A stretch of 64,000 nucleotides of DNA, from the NCBI GenBank assembly GCA_947460345.1, contig CANHGM010000012.1, positions 26,409-90,408 of the forward strand, given 5' to 3'. A program made the translations under genes and the position numbers. Shown here piece by piece: positions 1 to 10,572 of the stretch. The notes under the pieces were generated by a model. That model was not told where the DNA came from, did not search any database, and was given only the letters and a program-made list of their open reading frames with translations. The DNA is from Bacteroidota bacterium (GTDB taxonomy: Bacteria > Bacteroidota > Bacteroidia > UKL13-3). Position 1 is the stretch's first letter. Each line of letters begins with the position of its first letter.

Positions 1-1479
1 GAACTTTCTAAAGAATCTAAAAATATAATTAAAGTTATAGGTGTAGGCGGAGGCGGAAGCAATGCCGTTAATCATATGTTTAAACAAGGTATTAATGGTG
101 TTGACTTTGTTGTATGTAATACCGATATGCAAGCCTTAGATGCTAGCCCGGTATTGTTAAAGCTACCTATTGGGCATGCACTTACTAGTGGTTTAGGTGC
201 AGGTGCAAACCCTGAAATTGGTGAAAAAGCAGCACTTGAAAGTATTGAGCATATAATTGATATGCTTGGTGTTCATACTAAAATGCTTTTTATAACTGCG
301 GGTATGGGCGGAGGTACAGGAACAGGAGCAGCTCCCATCATTGCAAAAACAGCAAAAGATATGGGGATTCTTACGGTTGGTATTGTTACAACTCCTTTTA
401 AAGTAGAAGGAAATAAAAGAAGAACTTTTGCTGATGTTGGTCTTCAAAGAATGAAAGACAGTGTTGATTGTTTATTGGTTATAAGCAACGATAAAGTAAT
501 GTCATTACATGGTAATCAGAAGTTTAGTAATGCGTTTGCTCATGCTAATGATATATTAACTACAGCTGCTAAAGGAATTGCTGAAATTATCACTATTAAC
601 GGTTATATAAATGTTGATTTTGAAGACGTAAGAACTGTGATGGTTAATAGTGGTGTTGCTATTATAGGAACAGCACAAGCAGAGGGTGAACACAGAGCAT
701 TAAATGCCATAGAATCTGCTTTAAATAGTCCATTATTAAACGACAATAAAATAAAAGGAGCTAAAAATATATTGTTGAATATAGCTAGTGGAAGCGAAGA
801 AGCTTTGGTAAATGAAATTGAAGAAATTACAGAATATATACAACGTGAAAGTGAAATCACAACTGATATCATTCTTGGATTAACTCAAGATGAATCTTTA
901 GGTACTAAACTTTCAGTAACAATTATTGCCACTGGTTTCGAACCTATTGAAAATAGACCTATTTCTGACAAAGAGCCTCAACAATGGATTAAAAGAAGTT
1001 TGATTGATGAGACCTTGCCTTCGAATCAAAAAGTTGAAGAGGAACTACCTAATCAGTTTGAATTATTTGACCAAGCTGTAATTGATGCTAAAGCAAATAA
1101 TGAAGTAGAATCTGAAAATCAAATTACTATAAATGAAGTTTCTCATTTGTCAATAGAAGATGATCTGATAAATGAATCTACTAGTATACATGCTGCAAAT
1201 GAAGATGAAAAAAATTCTCCATCTGTAAATTTAGACTATATAGATAAATTGAAACAACGTATGATGGAAATGAGGACATTAAGCAATAATATAAGGAATC
1301 CTCAAACTGTAGATGAAATGCATCATGTACCGGCTTATTTACGAAAAAGTGTTCCATTAGATCAACTACCTCATAGCAGCGAAAATAATTTGAGTAGAAC
1401 ATCTCTTATTGAAGAAAAAGAAGAATTTAAGCATGAGCTTAGACAGAACAATAGTTTTTTGCATGATAATGTTGATTAA
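1..1479 (+). CDS. ftsZ: Cell division protein FtsZ (5'-truncated by the window edge)
   Basis: Tubulin-like GTPase that polymerises into the cytokinetic ring at midcell. The frame is open from base 1, so the start codon lies upstream; 492 residues are visible. Seen: the glycine-rich GGGGSNA loop at visible residues 16-22, the tubulin signature GGGTGTG near 103-109, and the T7 synergy loop NVDFED at 204-209, which completes the GTPase site of the neighbouring subunit. A long acidic variable linker follows, then VPAYLRK at about 443-449. This matches the conserved C-terminal peptide that binds FtsA-type anchors in other bacteria. An extra tail of about 43 residues follows that peptide, so the anchor peptide is not terminal. 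A strong hairpin terminator follows the stop. Confidence 0.97.
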   Translation, partial: ELSKESKNIIKVIGVGGGGSNAVNHMFKQGINGVDFVVCNTDMQALDASPVLLKLPIGHALTSGLGAGANPEIGEKAALESIEHIIDMLGVHTKMLFITAGMGGGTGTGAAPIIAKTAKDMGILTVGIVTTPFKVEGNKRRTFADVGLQRMKDSVDCLLVISNDKVMSLHGNQKFSNAFAHANDILTTAAKGIAEIITINGYINVDFEDVRTVMVNSGVAIIGTAQAEGEHRALNAIESALNSPLLNDNKIKGAKNILLNIASGSEEALVNEIEEITEYIQRESEITTDIILGLTQDESLGTKLSVTIIATGFEPIENRPISDKEPQQWIKRSLIDETLPSNQKVEEELPNQFELFDQAVIDAKANNEVESENQITINEVSHLSIEDDLINESTSIHAANEDEKNSPSVNLDYIDKLKQRMMEMRTLSNNIRNPQTVDEMHHVPAYLRKSVPLDQLPHSSENNLSRTSLIEEKEEFKHELRQNNSFLHDNVD

Positions 1480-1502
1480 AGAAATTCTATAAATATATAA
1501 TT

Positions 1503-1531
1503 AAGGTCTCCTTTTTGGGGACCTTTTTTTT
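1503..1531 (+). terminator. Intrinsic terminator after ftsZ
   Basis: Stem 1503-1511 (AAGGTCTCC) pairs with 1517-1525 (GGGGACCTT, one G-U pair) across a 5-nt T loop and runs into a T tract. It lies 24 bases after the ftsZ stop. Confidence 0.85.
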
Positions 1532-1557
1532 GTATATTTATATAAACAAAAACTACT

Positions 1558-2485
1558 ATGAAATATATATATATAATTATTCTAATTTATGCTTTTAAGT
1601 TAAACATATATGCCCAGATAGATCCATATGAAGGCATCACAAATGTTGACAGTTGCATGTTTGATAGCCAAAATACTCATATGTTGATTCTTGATACAAG
1701 TAGAAATAATATATGGCAAATAGGGAAGCCTCATAAACCTTTTTTTTACCAAGCACTTTCTTTGCCGTATGCAATAGTTACTGATACTGTATCGCCTTAT
1801 AAAGTTTCTAATCATTCATATTTTGATTTAAAAATTCCTGGTAGGTATATGGATATCATCATAGGATTTAAACACAAATATCAAACTGACTCTGGTATTG
1901 ATGGTGGTTATATTCAAAAATCAGAATACAAAGGTAAAAATTGGGTTAATATCAGAAATTATAACTGTCTACAATTTAATTCTGAAAATTTATATACTAC
2001 TAAAGATTCATTACAAGGAGGTGAGCCGGGTTTCTCTGGTCAATCTAATGAGTGGATAAATACTAGATTTCAAATAATTTGGATGATGCCTGTCAAAACC
2101 AGATTGGATTGATACGGTTATGTTTAGATTCAGTTTTATAAGTGATTCTATTCAAACCAATAAAGATGGTTGGTTGATAGATGATATATTGGTTTCAGTA
2201 GCTGATTTAGGAAGTGGATTTAGTGAAATAGAATTGAATCAAAATAAGCTAAATATTTCACCTAACCCAATGGATGAATATACATGGATAGAACATAATT
2301 GTTTGTTAGATGAACCATTGAATTTGTATATATATAATGCTATAGGGCAGTTGGTAAAGGTGCAACAAAATATTAATTCATCTAAAATATTGCTAGAAAG
2401 AGATGGCTTAACAAGTGGTATATATATGGCCAAATTGTTTAAAGGTAATATGCCTGTGTCATATTCTAAGTTGATTTTGAAATAA
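1558..2485 (+). pseudogene. Exported T9SS cargo protein, broken by a one-base frameshift
   Basis: Two adjacent open frames (1558-2112 and 2120-2485, offset +1) read as one protein. The first has a signal peptide ending in IYAQ, then a beta-rich domain ending WINTRFQIIW. The second supplies KPDWIDTVMFRFSF...WLIDDI and a type A T9SS sorting domain (LNISPNPMDEYTW..., final KLILK). Upstream of its ATG the second frame is open back to a TGA near 2085, so the shift lies between about 2085 and 2112. The tract CAAAACC near 2098 is a candidate. A one-base insertion, or a sequencing error, explains the break. The function of the N-terminal domain is not recognised. If translated as is, the first product would lack the sorting domain and the second would lack a signal peptide. 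Confidence 0.75.
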
Positions 2486-2642
2486 TGTATATATGCTAAG
2501 TGAAATCAAAATATTTAAAACGGAAATTCTATCAGACATTCTGCTAATTCGTATTTTATATCCTCTTATTTCGAACACAAATCTATATATACTATAGAAC
2601 TTGAAGAACTGAGGCAATAAAATTTAATTTAGATTATTTTAA

Positions 2643-3512
2643 TTATGCAGATATAAATTCTGCGTCAAACTTTCTAGTATTTAAAGTAAATGAATCGTCT
2701 TTAACCATAACATGTACTTGTAAATTTTCTAAACTAATAGGAGAACCTTCTGGTATATCGGCAATGTTACTGTGGCGAATATTGTGTCCATCAATTATGA
2801 TCACACACCCTGAACCAATTGCTTTTAAATGATTACCTCCTGTAATTAAAACACCAGTATCTTCGCCAAGCCCTATACCAATACAACTTGGATTTAAACC
2901 AACAGCTTGTGCCAATCTACCAAATCTTCCACGTTTTTCAAAATGGGAGTCTATGATTACTCCTTTTATAAAAGCCAAACCTGTGGTAATTCTAACTTCA
3001 CCTTTTAAATGTGCAGTTGTACTATTGCCTTGATAAATCATTGTATTACTCATAGCCATTGCCCCAGCACTTGTTCCTGCAACCAAAAAGTCTTCGTTAA
3101 AATATCTATCTAAGATTATTTCCATAAACTCGGTTCCTCCCAAAATACTAGTTAAACGTAATTGATTTCCGCCACTCATCATTACTGCATCGCAAGCTTT
3201 TATGCGTTCAGTATACTCAGGTAATAAAGCGTCTTCTCTGTTTTTTATATGGATAACTTGAACATTTGTACAACCCATTTTGCCAAAGGCGGTTAAGTAA
3301 TTGTCGCCCACTTCTTCAGGAATGGAAGAGGCTGTAGAAATAACTTCTATTTTAGGATTGGGTTTCCCTATTTCTTCCACAATTGCTTTAAGAATTCCAA
3401 GCTCAAAAAAATTCAAATTATTTTTTTGAAGAAAATCTTTGTCTGGCATAGTGCCTTTATCTTCTGCTCCACCAACTGCAATAAGCTTTCCTTTAGGTAT
3501 TAAATTATTCAT
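2643..3512 (-). CDS. cphB: Cyanophycinase (peptidase family S51)
   Basis: Serine exopeptidase that releases beta-Asp-Arg dipeptides from the storage polymer cyanophycin. The nucleophile motif GTSAGAMA (Ser148) sits in the family's nucleophile-elbow position. The N-terminal IAVGGAEDKG, the MMSGGNQLRL stretch near 111-120 and DSHFEKRGRFGRL also fit the family, and 289 residues is a normal length. There is no signal peptide, so a cytosolic enzyme is expected. Cyanophycin synthetase (cphA), often next to cphB in Bacteroidota, is not in this window. The start at 3512 is supported by a promoter -7 box only 8 nt upstream, which leaves almost no leader. Confidence 0.9.
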   Translation of the reverse strand: MNNLIPKGKLIAVGGAEDKGTMPDKDFLQKNNLNFFELGILKAIVEEIGKPNPKIEVISTASSIPEEVGDNYLTAFGKMGCTNVQVIHIKNREDALLPEYTERIKACDAVMMSGGNQLRLTSILGGTEFMEIILDRYFNEDFLVAGTSAGAMAMSNTMIYQGNSTTAHLKGEVRITTGLAFIKGVIIDSHFEKRGRFGRLAQAVGLNPSCIGIGLGEDTGVLITGGNHLKAIGSGCVIIIDGHNIRHSNIADIPEGSPISLENLQVHVMVKDDSFTLNTRKFDAEFISA

Positions 3513-3520
3513 ATTTACTG

Positions 3521-3554
3521 CAAAGGTAAAACTTAGCTTAGTAATAACTTAGCA
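3521..3554 (-). promoter_or_regulatory. Promoter of cphB, near-leaderless
   Basis: On the minus strand TACCTTTG (3528-3521) matches the Bacteroidota -7 box TAnnTTTG. An ATTG at 3554-3551 stands 22 nt further upstream as a -33 candidate. Only 8 nt separate the -7 box from the start codon, so the inferred 5' leader is 0-4 nt. Confidence 0.6.
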
Positions 3555-3593
3555 TAAAATCAATAATGTCTTCACATGAGATGTTGATAAACA

Positions 3594-3631
3594 AAAAAAT
3601 CCGAAGCCTGATATAGACTTCGGATTTTTTT
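3594..3631 (-). terminator. Intrinsic terminator of the 1822-aa protein gene
   Basis: AATCCGAAG pairs with CTTCGGATT across an 11-nt loop, with A tracts before and T tracts after, so it can work on either strand. It lies about 30 bases beyond the minus-strand stop at 3660. Confidence 0.85.
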
Positions 3632-3659
3632 ATAATTAAATTTTGGAATATTAACTTGA

Positions 3660-6600
3660 TTATTTTACTACATCAAATCTCACTATATTTATTTGATTGT
3701 TGTTGTTGGTTCTGATGATATACATACCCACAGCTAAGTTAGCAGTATTTAATTCTAATGTGCTTTCAATAGTTAATTGTGAGTAAACTATTTTACCATT
3801 TATATCCAATATTTCTATAAAGTTCTTACCTGAAGGCAAACCACTTATATATAAAATGCCATTAGTTGGGTTTGGATATACTTCTATTTTTTGTTGTTGA
3901 GTTGGTAAACTGATACCATTTAATTTAACTTCAATAGTTCTGATAGTTGTATCTGAAGCATTTCCTGATGGGTCAACTACATGGAACCAAGTTTTGAAAG
4001 TTCCAGCATTGTTAGAAGGGTTAGGGAAATTGCTTCCAGTAGTTAAGTTAGGTCTTAATTGAGCATCCGTATAAAAAGCATCTGTAAATGTTACGCCTTG
4101 GTCAGTATATGTTTGAGCTGTCATTAAACTGACTGTGTCTTTACCTAATAATTTTATCACAGGTTTAGAAGTTTTTCTTACTATCACATAACGTTTAGTT
4201 GAGTTGATATTACCTGATAAGTCAGTTGCTGTATAGGTTAATATATAATTTCCTAAAATTGATGTGTTTACTGGGCCTCCACTAATTAACAATTGAGGGT
4301 TTTGATCAAAGTTGTCAGCAACGTTTGCACCAAGCTCAGTATATAATCCTTTAGCTTCAACATATATTGTATCTTTTCCATTTAGTTTAATAACAGGTGC
4401 TTTGGTATCTCTAAAAATTACCCAACGTTTTACTTTACTTTGGTTCCCTTTGTTGTCAGTAGCTGAATAAGTTACTACCACTGTTTGAATTTTAGTAGAG
4501 TCTACATTTATTGGATTTATTGTTATTGAAGGGTTAGGGTCGTTGTTATCTACTACACTATAACCAGGCTCTTTAAACCCAGTTTTAACTTCAACATATA
4601 TAGTGTCTTTTCCACTTAGTGTAATAACTGGTGCTAAACTATCTACTACATATACAATTCTTGTAGCAGAATCGGTATTTCCTTTACTGTCTGAAGCTAT
4701 ATAAGTAACTTTATAGGTTCCTAAAGCATTAGAATTAACAGTAGAATTAATATTTGTAATATTTATAACACCTTCAGCACTATCGTAAGCAGTTGCACCT
4801 GCGTCGTTATAGTTTGTTTTTACATTGTGATAGAAAGGTTTGTTGCCAAGTATAGTAATAACTGGTGCTGAATTATCTCCATTTATATTTACAGTTCTGT
4901 TAACCGGTGCTGCTTCATTCCCTGCTTTGTCAATTGCATTATAAGTAACAGTGTAATAACCCTGAACTTGAGTATTGATATTGTTAGTTGTGGTATATGA
5001 TATCACACCATCTAAATTATCAAATGCATTTGCACCTTTATCAATATATACCAAACCAATTTCTGATGTAACAGTGTCTGCACCAATTCTAGTTATTACT
5101 GGAGGTGTTCTATCATCGGTGATGAAAATTCCATAATCCTCATATTCTCCTTGATTGTTATTCCCACATACAGCAAAATTACTTGTAGATGGAATTATAC
5201 CCACTCTCATCACAGTTTTACCAAATAAAACCATACTTGATAAAGCAGGTATTTTTATAGAGTCAGTATACGATAATTGAGAATAATTTGAAACAGTTTT
5301 TACTAATTCACCAACATCACTAAAGTCACCATCTTGGTTATAATCTATCCAAACTCCCAATTTGCAATTTGAACTTTTTGTACCCCTAGTTAAGGTATAT
5401 CCGTATTTGGTTCCAATTTCTACACATGATGTATAAGTTGAAGTATAGTTAGAGTAATATGTAGATGTTAAAGATTTATTATATATATCATTAAAACTAA
5501 ATTCTGAAAACCCATGATCTGAAGATGTATTTATAACATTTGGTTGGCAATGTTCAAAAACAACATTAATTACATTGTTAAATACTTTAGTTGAAGTTCC
5601 AATGTTATTTGTAACTTTCAATTCAATTGAATAATATCCTGTGTCAATTAATGTTAACGATGGATTTTGTATGTTATTTCCATTGTCCCATGTGTAACTT
5701 TTTGTGGTATTCACAACATTCCATTCCCAAGAAGTAGGGCCGTTTCCACTTTTGTCATACAATAAAGCTTGGACACCAGCTTCAACCATATAAAATGGTT
5801 GTGGCTTCACTTGACATGCAAAACCACCTGTAGCATCTAATGCAAAATTAACAGGGTCAGGAGCAATTGATGGATTTATAACAATAATGTCTTTATAGAA
5901 AGTGTCAATTCCTCCGCAACTTGTTGCATAACATACTGCTTGATAATTTCCAGTATTGGTATATATATAATCAACATTTCTTCCTGAATTGTCTATAGTT
6001 CCATCATTTTCGAAGTCCCAGTTATATTGAACACCAGCTTGGTAAAATTTAGCTTCAAAAGAATGAGTGGCACTTACAAAAGCTGTATCTTTTGCTTTGA
6101 TAGTTGCTGGTGCTTTAGGTATAAATTTATATTGTGTGGTCCAAGTGGCTTCCCAACCTGCATATGAACCAAATTGTGAAGTCCAATCTATATACATATT
6201 GCCACTAGTTGCTTTAAATGAGTCACCTGCTTTAATAAAACGTTTGTTCAATAATTTGCCACTATTATTTGTACCATCATATATTTTTAAACTAGCATAA
6301 TTAGAGTCGAAATCATTTTTAGTAAATGTAATTGTTATAGTGCCTGAACAAGGACTTATAAGTAAATTACATGCTTTGTTGTTTGCATAAGGATATGGAT
6401 TTGCTTTTCCACCTTCATCATAAAAATGTCCGAACATGTCTGATGTATTTGCATTAACACACATAGATGCTATGGCATATACAGCTATATAATTAGACTT
6501 GCACACTTGATGACTACCAACACTATTAGTTGCTGTCAAACAAATTGAATAATAACCTTGAATATAAAATTCTATTTCAGGATTTTGAGATGTAGAATCT

Positions 6601-9128
6601 GTTCCATTGATATAATCGAAATCTACGCCTACTCCTTGATTACTTCCACCTGATACTGTCCAATTCCAATTGGTCGTTCCTCCGGTTGATAAATCTGTTA
6701 ACTTAATACTTTCAAGTTGGTCTATTGAAGTAGTGTTTACACTAAAGTTAGCCACTGGAACTTTTGTAGGGGTTACTATTACTATAGATTTAGTAGTGTC
6801 ATGGTTTTGAACACAATTTGTTGTTTTCAATTTAACATCGAAAGTACCAGTGCTCGTAAATGTATATATTAAATCTTGACTAATAGCTGTTGGAACTGTA
6901 GCAGTATCTACAAACCATTCAAATTGTTTTCCTTGGTTAAATGAACCTTGATTTACAAACTTAACTGGGCTATTAATAAACGCTGTATCTAGTGCAGTGA
7001 AATTTGAAATTGGTTTAGAAGAAACAAATTTTGACTCGTCAGCACCTACTGTTGGAGAAATTGCACATCTTGAATCACCGTCTATATCATCTGTTAACCC
7101 AACATTATAATCACCATATATAGGGGCCAAATTTGTTACTAAATGTAAGTTTCTAGGTATGTTCGTACTGACAAAGTTTGGTTTAGTTCCTGAAGAATAA
7201 TTATTAAACCCATTTTGCCCTTTAAGTGCAGTAATATTTGCATAATCTCCGCCTATATATACATAATTAGAACTAACGCCACCATTATAATATTGATTGA
7301 AATCTAAATTGCTAAACATTGATGAAGAAACAACATAAAAAGTATAAGCACTTGACCCACTTGTCACAAAAATATTATTCCTTACGTCAAAATTATTACT
7401 TGTTAACAAATTAAAATTATATCCAGTATTAGAAGAATGGTATGAAGAATTATGAGCAAACTGTGTATTTTGTGAATTAGATATTTGAATAGACGAATTT
7501 GTATTGGTTTCACTGCTAAAAAAGTTGTTCGTAATTTTACTATCTTTAATATAATATCCAAGTAAAGTTGAAAAGCAATTTCCACTTACTTTGTTTTTTG
7601 TAATATTACTATTATATATATCATATAAATATAACCCATAATAAGCAACATTTGTAAAATTATTATTTTTTATATTTAATGTATCTTGATAAAAAGATAT
7701 AACTGAGTAACCACAATCTTTAATGTTATTGTTTAATACCTGATTGCCATATGCTTTTACACTAAAGTCGCCAACTAAATATAGACCATAGCTTATAGAT
7801 GAAAATACACTGTTTTTTACTGTTAGATAATTTGAATTATATGGATTGTTGTTTACAGTAGTTGGGTTTGTATATACTCCAGCATTCCCTCCTTGAGAAG
7901 CTGTAAAACTACAAGAATCAATATCTATATATTCACAATTGCCTGATAAGTACAATCCATTTGAATTATAATCACCCATTCTAAAAGCAAGGTGTTTAAA
8001 AGTCATATATTTGCAATCTTTTAACGTTATAACATTTGAACTGAATGCAGATATAATTCTATTTGAAGTGTCAACTCCGTTAAAAGTAATGGTATTGGTA
8101 ACTGATGATCCACTAACTGATTTTATTGTGATAGAATCATTATATGTGCCTGGTGCCACAGTGAAAACAACTGGTCCGTTTATACCGCACGTGTTTAATA
8201 TTAACGCAGCATCAGAAAAACTATTGAAGTTAGTACCTCCTGAAGCCTTAGCTTGATTAATGGTATAATTTCCACTTAATGTAACACATGAAATTTGAAC
8301 TGAAGTATCGTTTTTTGAAGATGCATCAGGGTTTTGACCATTTGGGTATTTAACCCATGATTTAATTACATATACACCGTTATTAGCTGCAAATGAATCG
8401 TTGAAAGTATATGCATAATCAGTACACGATGATAAGCCCATACTATTGAGGTATTCTCTAGTAGTTGAGCCACCATTTACTTGGTAATAAACTCTGGCAC
8501 TATCTATAGTAGTATTACTAAAATTACGTAAATTTAAACTTACTTTATTATATCCTACATTTAATATATTAGTTGATGTGATCCCCATATGAGCAATATC
8601 AATACTTGTATTAGAATTTGTATATATTTTGAAATCTAAAAAATCTCCATAAAATACTTGACATGGGTCAAACGTAGCATTATTAGTAAAATAATCGTAA
8701 TAATAATCTGACATAATTCTCACTCTAAATGAATCATTACATGCTATTGGTGTAAAACTTATATTGTTGATACCCGGTGTCAAAAATGTATTAGAATAAG
8801 CTATTTCATTTGACTCAAAAGTGTCGTTCTTATTCCAATCAACCCACATACAAACAGCTTGCTCGTATGACATTGTTTTAAGTTTTAATGTATAAGTTAT
8901 TCCAGAATTTAAGGTAGTATTAACTGAATCATATGAATCAGTATATAAACTATTGGCTAAGTAGTTAGAACTATCTAGTAAAGTCTGATTTCCTAAAGTT
9001 AATTTTTGTATTCCAATATCACAGCATTTACTATAAAATTGATAGTTTACTGGAGTACATACTTGAGCTTTGCTTGTTAAAAATGTAACGGCAAAAATCA
9101 AAAAAAGTAAGTAACGAAATTGTTTCAT
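3660..9128 (-). CDS. Giant T9SS-secreted multidomain protein (GEVED, beta-helix, PKD, CUB-like, Ig-like repeats)
   Basis: 1822 residues with a signal peptide (cleavage likely after SKAQ). Order as read: a GEVED-type domain (VDWNKNDTFESNE, ending GDFLDFKI); a CARDB-like segment; a parallel beta-helix rich in Asn and Ser ladders (about 290-680); PKD-type repeats (FEWFVDTATV, WNWTVSGGS); a CUB-like domain with paired Cys near 890-1000; another PKD; and a second GEVED domain (GVWIDYNQDGDF, GEYEDYGIF). Five or six Ig-like DUF5011-type repeats follow (PVITLSGKDTIYVEVKTGF and variants). The C-terminus is a type A sorting domain (IEVYPNPTNG..., final RFDVVK). A surface adhesin or polymer-binding role is inferred from this architecture; no catalytic domain is recognised. 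Confidence 0.9.
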   Translation of the reverse strand: MKQFRYLLFLIFAVTFLTSKAQVCTPVNYQFYSKCCDIGIQKLTLGNQTLLDSSNYLANSLYTDSYDSVNTTLNSGITYTLKLKTMSYEQAVCMWVDWNKNDTFESNEIAYSNTFLTPGINNISFTPIACNDSFRVRIMSDYYYDYFTNNATFDPCQVFYGDFLDFKIYTNSNTSIDIAHMGITSTNILNVGYNKVSLNLRNFSNTTIDSARVYYQVNGGSTTREYLNSMGLSSCTDYAYTFNDSFAANNGVYVIKSWVKYPNGQNPDASSKNDTSVQISCVTLSGNYTINQAKASGGTNFNSFSDAALILNTCGINGPVVFTVAPGTYNDSITIKSVSGSSVTNTITFNGVDTSNRIISAFSSNVITLKDCKYMTFKHLAFRMGDYNSNGLYLSGNCEYIDIDSCSFTASQGGNAGVYTNPTTVNNNPYNSNYLTVKNSVFSSISYGLYLVGDFSVKAYGNQVLNNNIKDCGYSVISFYQDTLNIKNNNFTNVAYYGLYLYDIYNSNITKNKVSGNCFSTLLGYYIKDSKITNNFFSSETNTNSSIQISNSQNTQFAHNSSYHSSNTGYNFNLLTSNNFDVRNNIFVTSGSSAYTFYVVSSSMFSNLDFNQYYNGGVSSNYVYIGGDYANITALKGQNGFNNYSSGTKPNFVSTNIPRNLHLVTNLAPIYGDYNVGLTDDIDGDSRCAISPTVGADESKFVSSKPISNFTALDTAFINSPVKFVNQGSFNQGKQFEWFVDTATVPTAISQDLIYTFTSTGTFDVKLKTTNCVQNHDTTKSIVIVTPTKVPVANFSVNTTSIDQLESIKLTDLSTGGTTNWNWTVSGGSNQGVGVDFDYINGTDSTSQNPEIEFYIQGYYSICLTATNSVGSHQVCKSNYIAVYAIASMCVNANTSDMFGHFYDEGGKANPYPYANNKACNLLISPCSGTITITFTKNDFDSNYASLKIYDGTNNSGKLLNKRFIKAGDSFKATSGNMYIDWTSQFGSYAGWEATWTTQYKFIPKAPATIKAKDTAFVSATHSFEAKFYQAGVQYNWDFENDGTIDNSGRNVDYIYTNTGNYQAVCYATSCGGIDTFYKDIIVINPSIAPDPVNFALDATGGFACQVKPQPFYMVEAGVQALLYDKSGNGPTSWEWNVVNTTKSYTWDNGNNIQNPSLTLIDTGYYSIELKVTNNIGTSTKVFNNVINVVFEHCQPNVINTSSDHGFSEFSFNDIYNKSLTSTYYSNYTSTYTSCVEIGTKYGYTLTRGTKSSNCKLGVWIDYNQDGDFSDVGELVKTVSNYSQLSYTDSIKIPALSSMVLFGKTVMRVGIIPSTSNFAVCGNNNQGEYEDYGIFITDDRTPPVITRIGADTVTSEIGLVYIDKGANAFDNLDGVISYTTTNNINTQVQGYYTVTYNAIDKAGNEAAPVNRTVNINGDNSAPVITILGNKPFYHNVKTNYNDAGATAYDSAEGVINITNINSTVNSNALGTYKVTYIASDSKGNTDSATRIVYVVDSLAPVITLSGKDTIYVEVKTGFKEPGYSVVDNNDPNPSITINPINVDSTKIQTVVVTYSATDNKGNQSKVKRWVIFRDTKAPVIKLNGKDTIYVEAKGLYTELGANVADNFDQNPQLLISGGPVNTSILGNYILTYTATDLSGNINSTKRYVIVRKTSKPVIKLLGKDTVSLMTAQTYTDQGVTFTDAFYTDAQLRPNLTTGSNFPNPSNNAGTFKTWFHVVDPSGNASDTTIRTIEVKLNGISLPTQQQKIEVYPNPTNGILYISGLPSGKNFIEILDINGKIVYSQLTIESTLELNTANLAVGMYIIRTNNNNQINIVRFDVVK

Positions 9129-9152
9129 AAAAGGTAGTATAATATTGAATTA

Positions 9153-9184
9153 CAAACCTAATACAAATTGTTGGTACTATCAAA
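9153..9184 (-). promoter_or_regulatory. Promoter of the 1822-aa cargo gene
   Basis: Minus-strand TTTG (9184-9181), 20-nt spacer, then TAGGTTTG (9160-9153). Both elements and the spacing match the Bacteroidota housekeeping promoter. The leader to the ATG at 9128 is about 20 nt. Confidence 0.65.
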
Positions 9185-9216
9185 TTAGAATAATAAAATC
9201 TAAAGGATATAGGATG

Positions 9217-10572
9217 TTATTTTAACGTCCATCTAAATCCTGATTCAATTCCATACCAATAGTTGTGTTGCACTAAAGGATAGTTTTTTGTAAAAGCATT
9301 AGAGAGGCTGTATCCAGTAGCCAAACCAATTTGAAAGGCAAAACGTTCTTTTAGTTGAAACCTAGCACCAAACCTAGTAATAAAGTCTAAACCTAATATG
9401 CTTTTACGTAAGTCTTTTACAGGTATTGGGTCGCCTTCATTTTGTAAATCAAAGTTTCTTATAGCTCCTACACTTGTTGTTAATATATTTAATGAAAAAC
9501 CACTACCTATATAATAAGTGATTTTCTTTTTTGAAAATTCATAATTTACAATAATTGGAAGTTTAATATAACTAAAAGATACATCACCATTGGCTATTAC
9601 AGGTAAATATTTTTTGTCGTTATGGGTAAAACTATCTGTTTTGGTTATCCATGTTGAAGTAGCACTATCAAATACATCTCTATTGCGAATACTGTCAATA
9701 ACAACAATAGTTTTTACTTGCTGCCACGTATAACTACTGCTTTGTTTTTGTGTTTGATACATAATGCCATATTGTATATTTAAATTTTTAGAATATTCAA
9801 CTATATATGATAATGAAAAGGCAAGTTGATTGCCCGAAATCTCACTTGCATTTCTTAGTTTTTTATAATAGTCAAATGAATCATTATTGGTATTTAGCGT
9901 TCTGAATGTTCTAGCTAAAAAAAGTGATGGTTGTATATACGTTTTTCTCTTAGATGTTTCTTTCTTTTTTCTGGTATCAATAATCAATGGCTTATTACTA
10001 TTGTTATGGATAGGTTTCTCTATAATGACAGAATCATAGGGTGTACTAGTTGCTTGTTCAGTTTTAACAGGTTCAACTTCTTTTATAGTCTCTTTAGTTT
10101 CTGAATTATTTTCATGTATATTATTGACATTTTCTAGCTTTGTATTTTTAATGTTTTTAATTGAATTATTTTTTTCTAAAGTAGATGTATTTAATACTTC
10201 AATTGGATAGGTATTTGTGTTTGAATTTTGCTTGTTGGGGATATAATTTATTGATGAAAATATATTCCCTGCAGGTGTTATTTCATTGCTTTGAATTGAA
10301 TTTGAAACAACTAAATTAGTGTTTGTATTTGTTTCGTTCTTAATTTCTTTTGGCTCTGAAATTTTAGTTGAAATTGCTTGTGGTTGTTCTTTGTTTATGT
10401 ATGTATATAACCCTCCAATTATTAGTAATAAAGCAACTATTGAAGTTCCAAAATACCATATCGTTTTTTTTCGTTTCTTTTGTTGGTTGGCATATATTTC
10501 TTTCCAAACACCATCGCTTGGCCTCATCGTTTCATGCGATAATTTTTTAAATATATTATTTAGTGGATCCAT
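9217..10572 (-). CDS. Putative dual membrane-spanning anti-sigma factor (N-terminal cytosolic segment, one TM, C-terminal beta-barrel)
   Basis: 451 residues. An N-terminal cytosolic segment of about 36 residues (basic KKRKK before the membrane) precedes one hydrophobic helix (about 39-60). A long, low-complexity Asn/Thr/Glu linker follows (about 65-200). The C-terminal 240 residues have alternating beta-strand character, with periodic FxLSYIVEYSKNLNIQYGIMY-like strands and a final aromatic strand (ESGFRWTLK), as in outer-membrane barrels. The gene overlaps the end of an ECF sigma gene by 17 bp, the usual place for an anti-sigma factor. The topology resembles the dual membrane-spanning anti-sigma (Dma) proteins known from Bacteroides thetaiotaomicron. 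The assignment is inferred from architecture and neighbour, not from a recognised anti-sigma motif. Confidence 0.65.
   Translation of the reverse strand: MDPLNNIFKKLSHETMRPSDGVWKEIYANQQKKRKKTIWYFGTSIVALLLIIGGLYTYINKEQPQAISTKISEPKEIKNETNTNTNLVVSNSIQSNEITPAGNIFSSINYIPNKQNSNTNTYPIEVLNTSTLEKNNSIKNIKNTKLENVNNIHENNSETKETIKEVEPVKTEQATSTPYDSVIIEKPIHNNSNKPLIIDTRKKKETSKRKTYIQPSLFLARTFRTLNTNNDSFDYYKKLRNASEISGNQLAFSLSYIVEYSKNLNIQYGIMYQTQKQSSSYTWQQVKTIVVIDSIRNRDVFDSATSTWITKTDSFTHNDKKYLPVIANGDVSFSYIKLPIIVNYEFSKKKITYYIGSGFSLNILTTSVGAIRNFDLQNEGDPIPVKDLRKSILGLDFITRFGARFQLKERFAFQIGLATGYSLSNAFTKNYPLVQHNYWYGIESGFRWTLK

Noticed and set aside
193..447. Open frame of 84 codons on the minus strand inside ftsZ, rich in Cys and Thr
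   Set aside because: Lies fully within ftsZ; its Cys/Thr-rich text is what the reverse of Gly/Ala-rich codons gives. No start signal or homology features.
7403..7585. 60-codon hydrophobic frame on the minus strand inside the 1822-aa gene
   Set aside because: An alternative frame of a beta-helix coding region; no start features and full overlap on the same strand.
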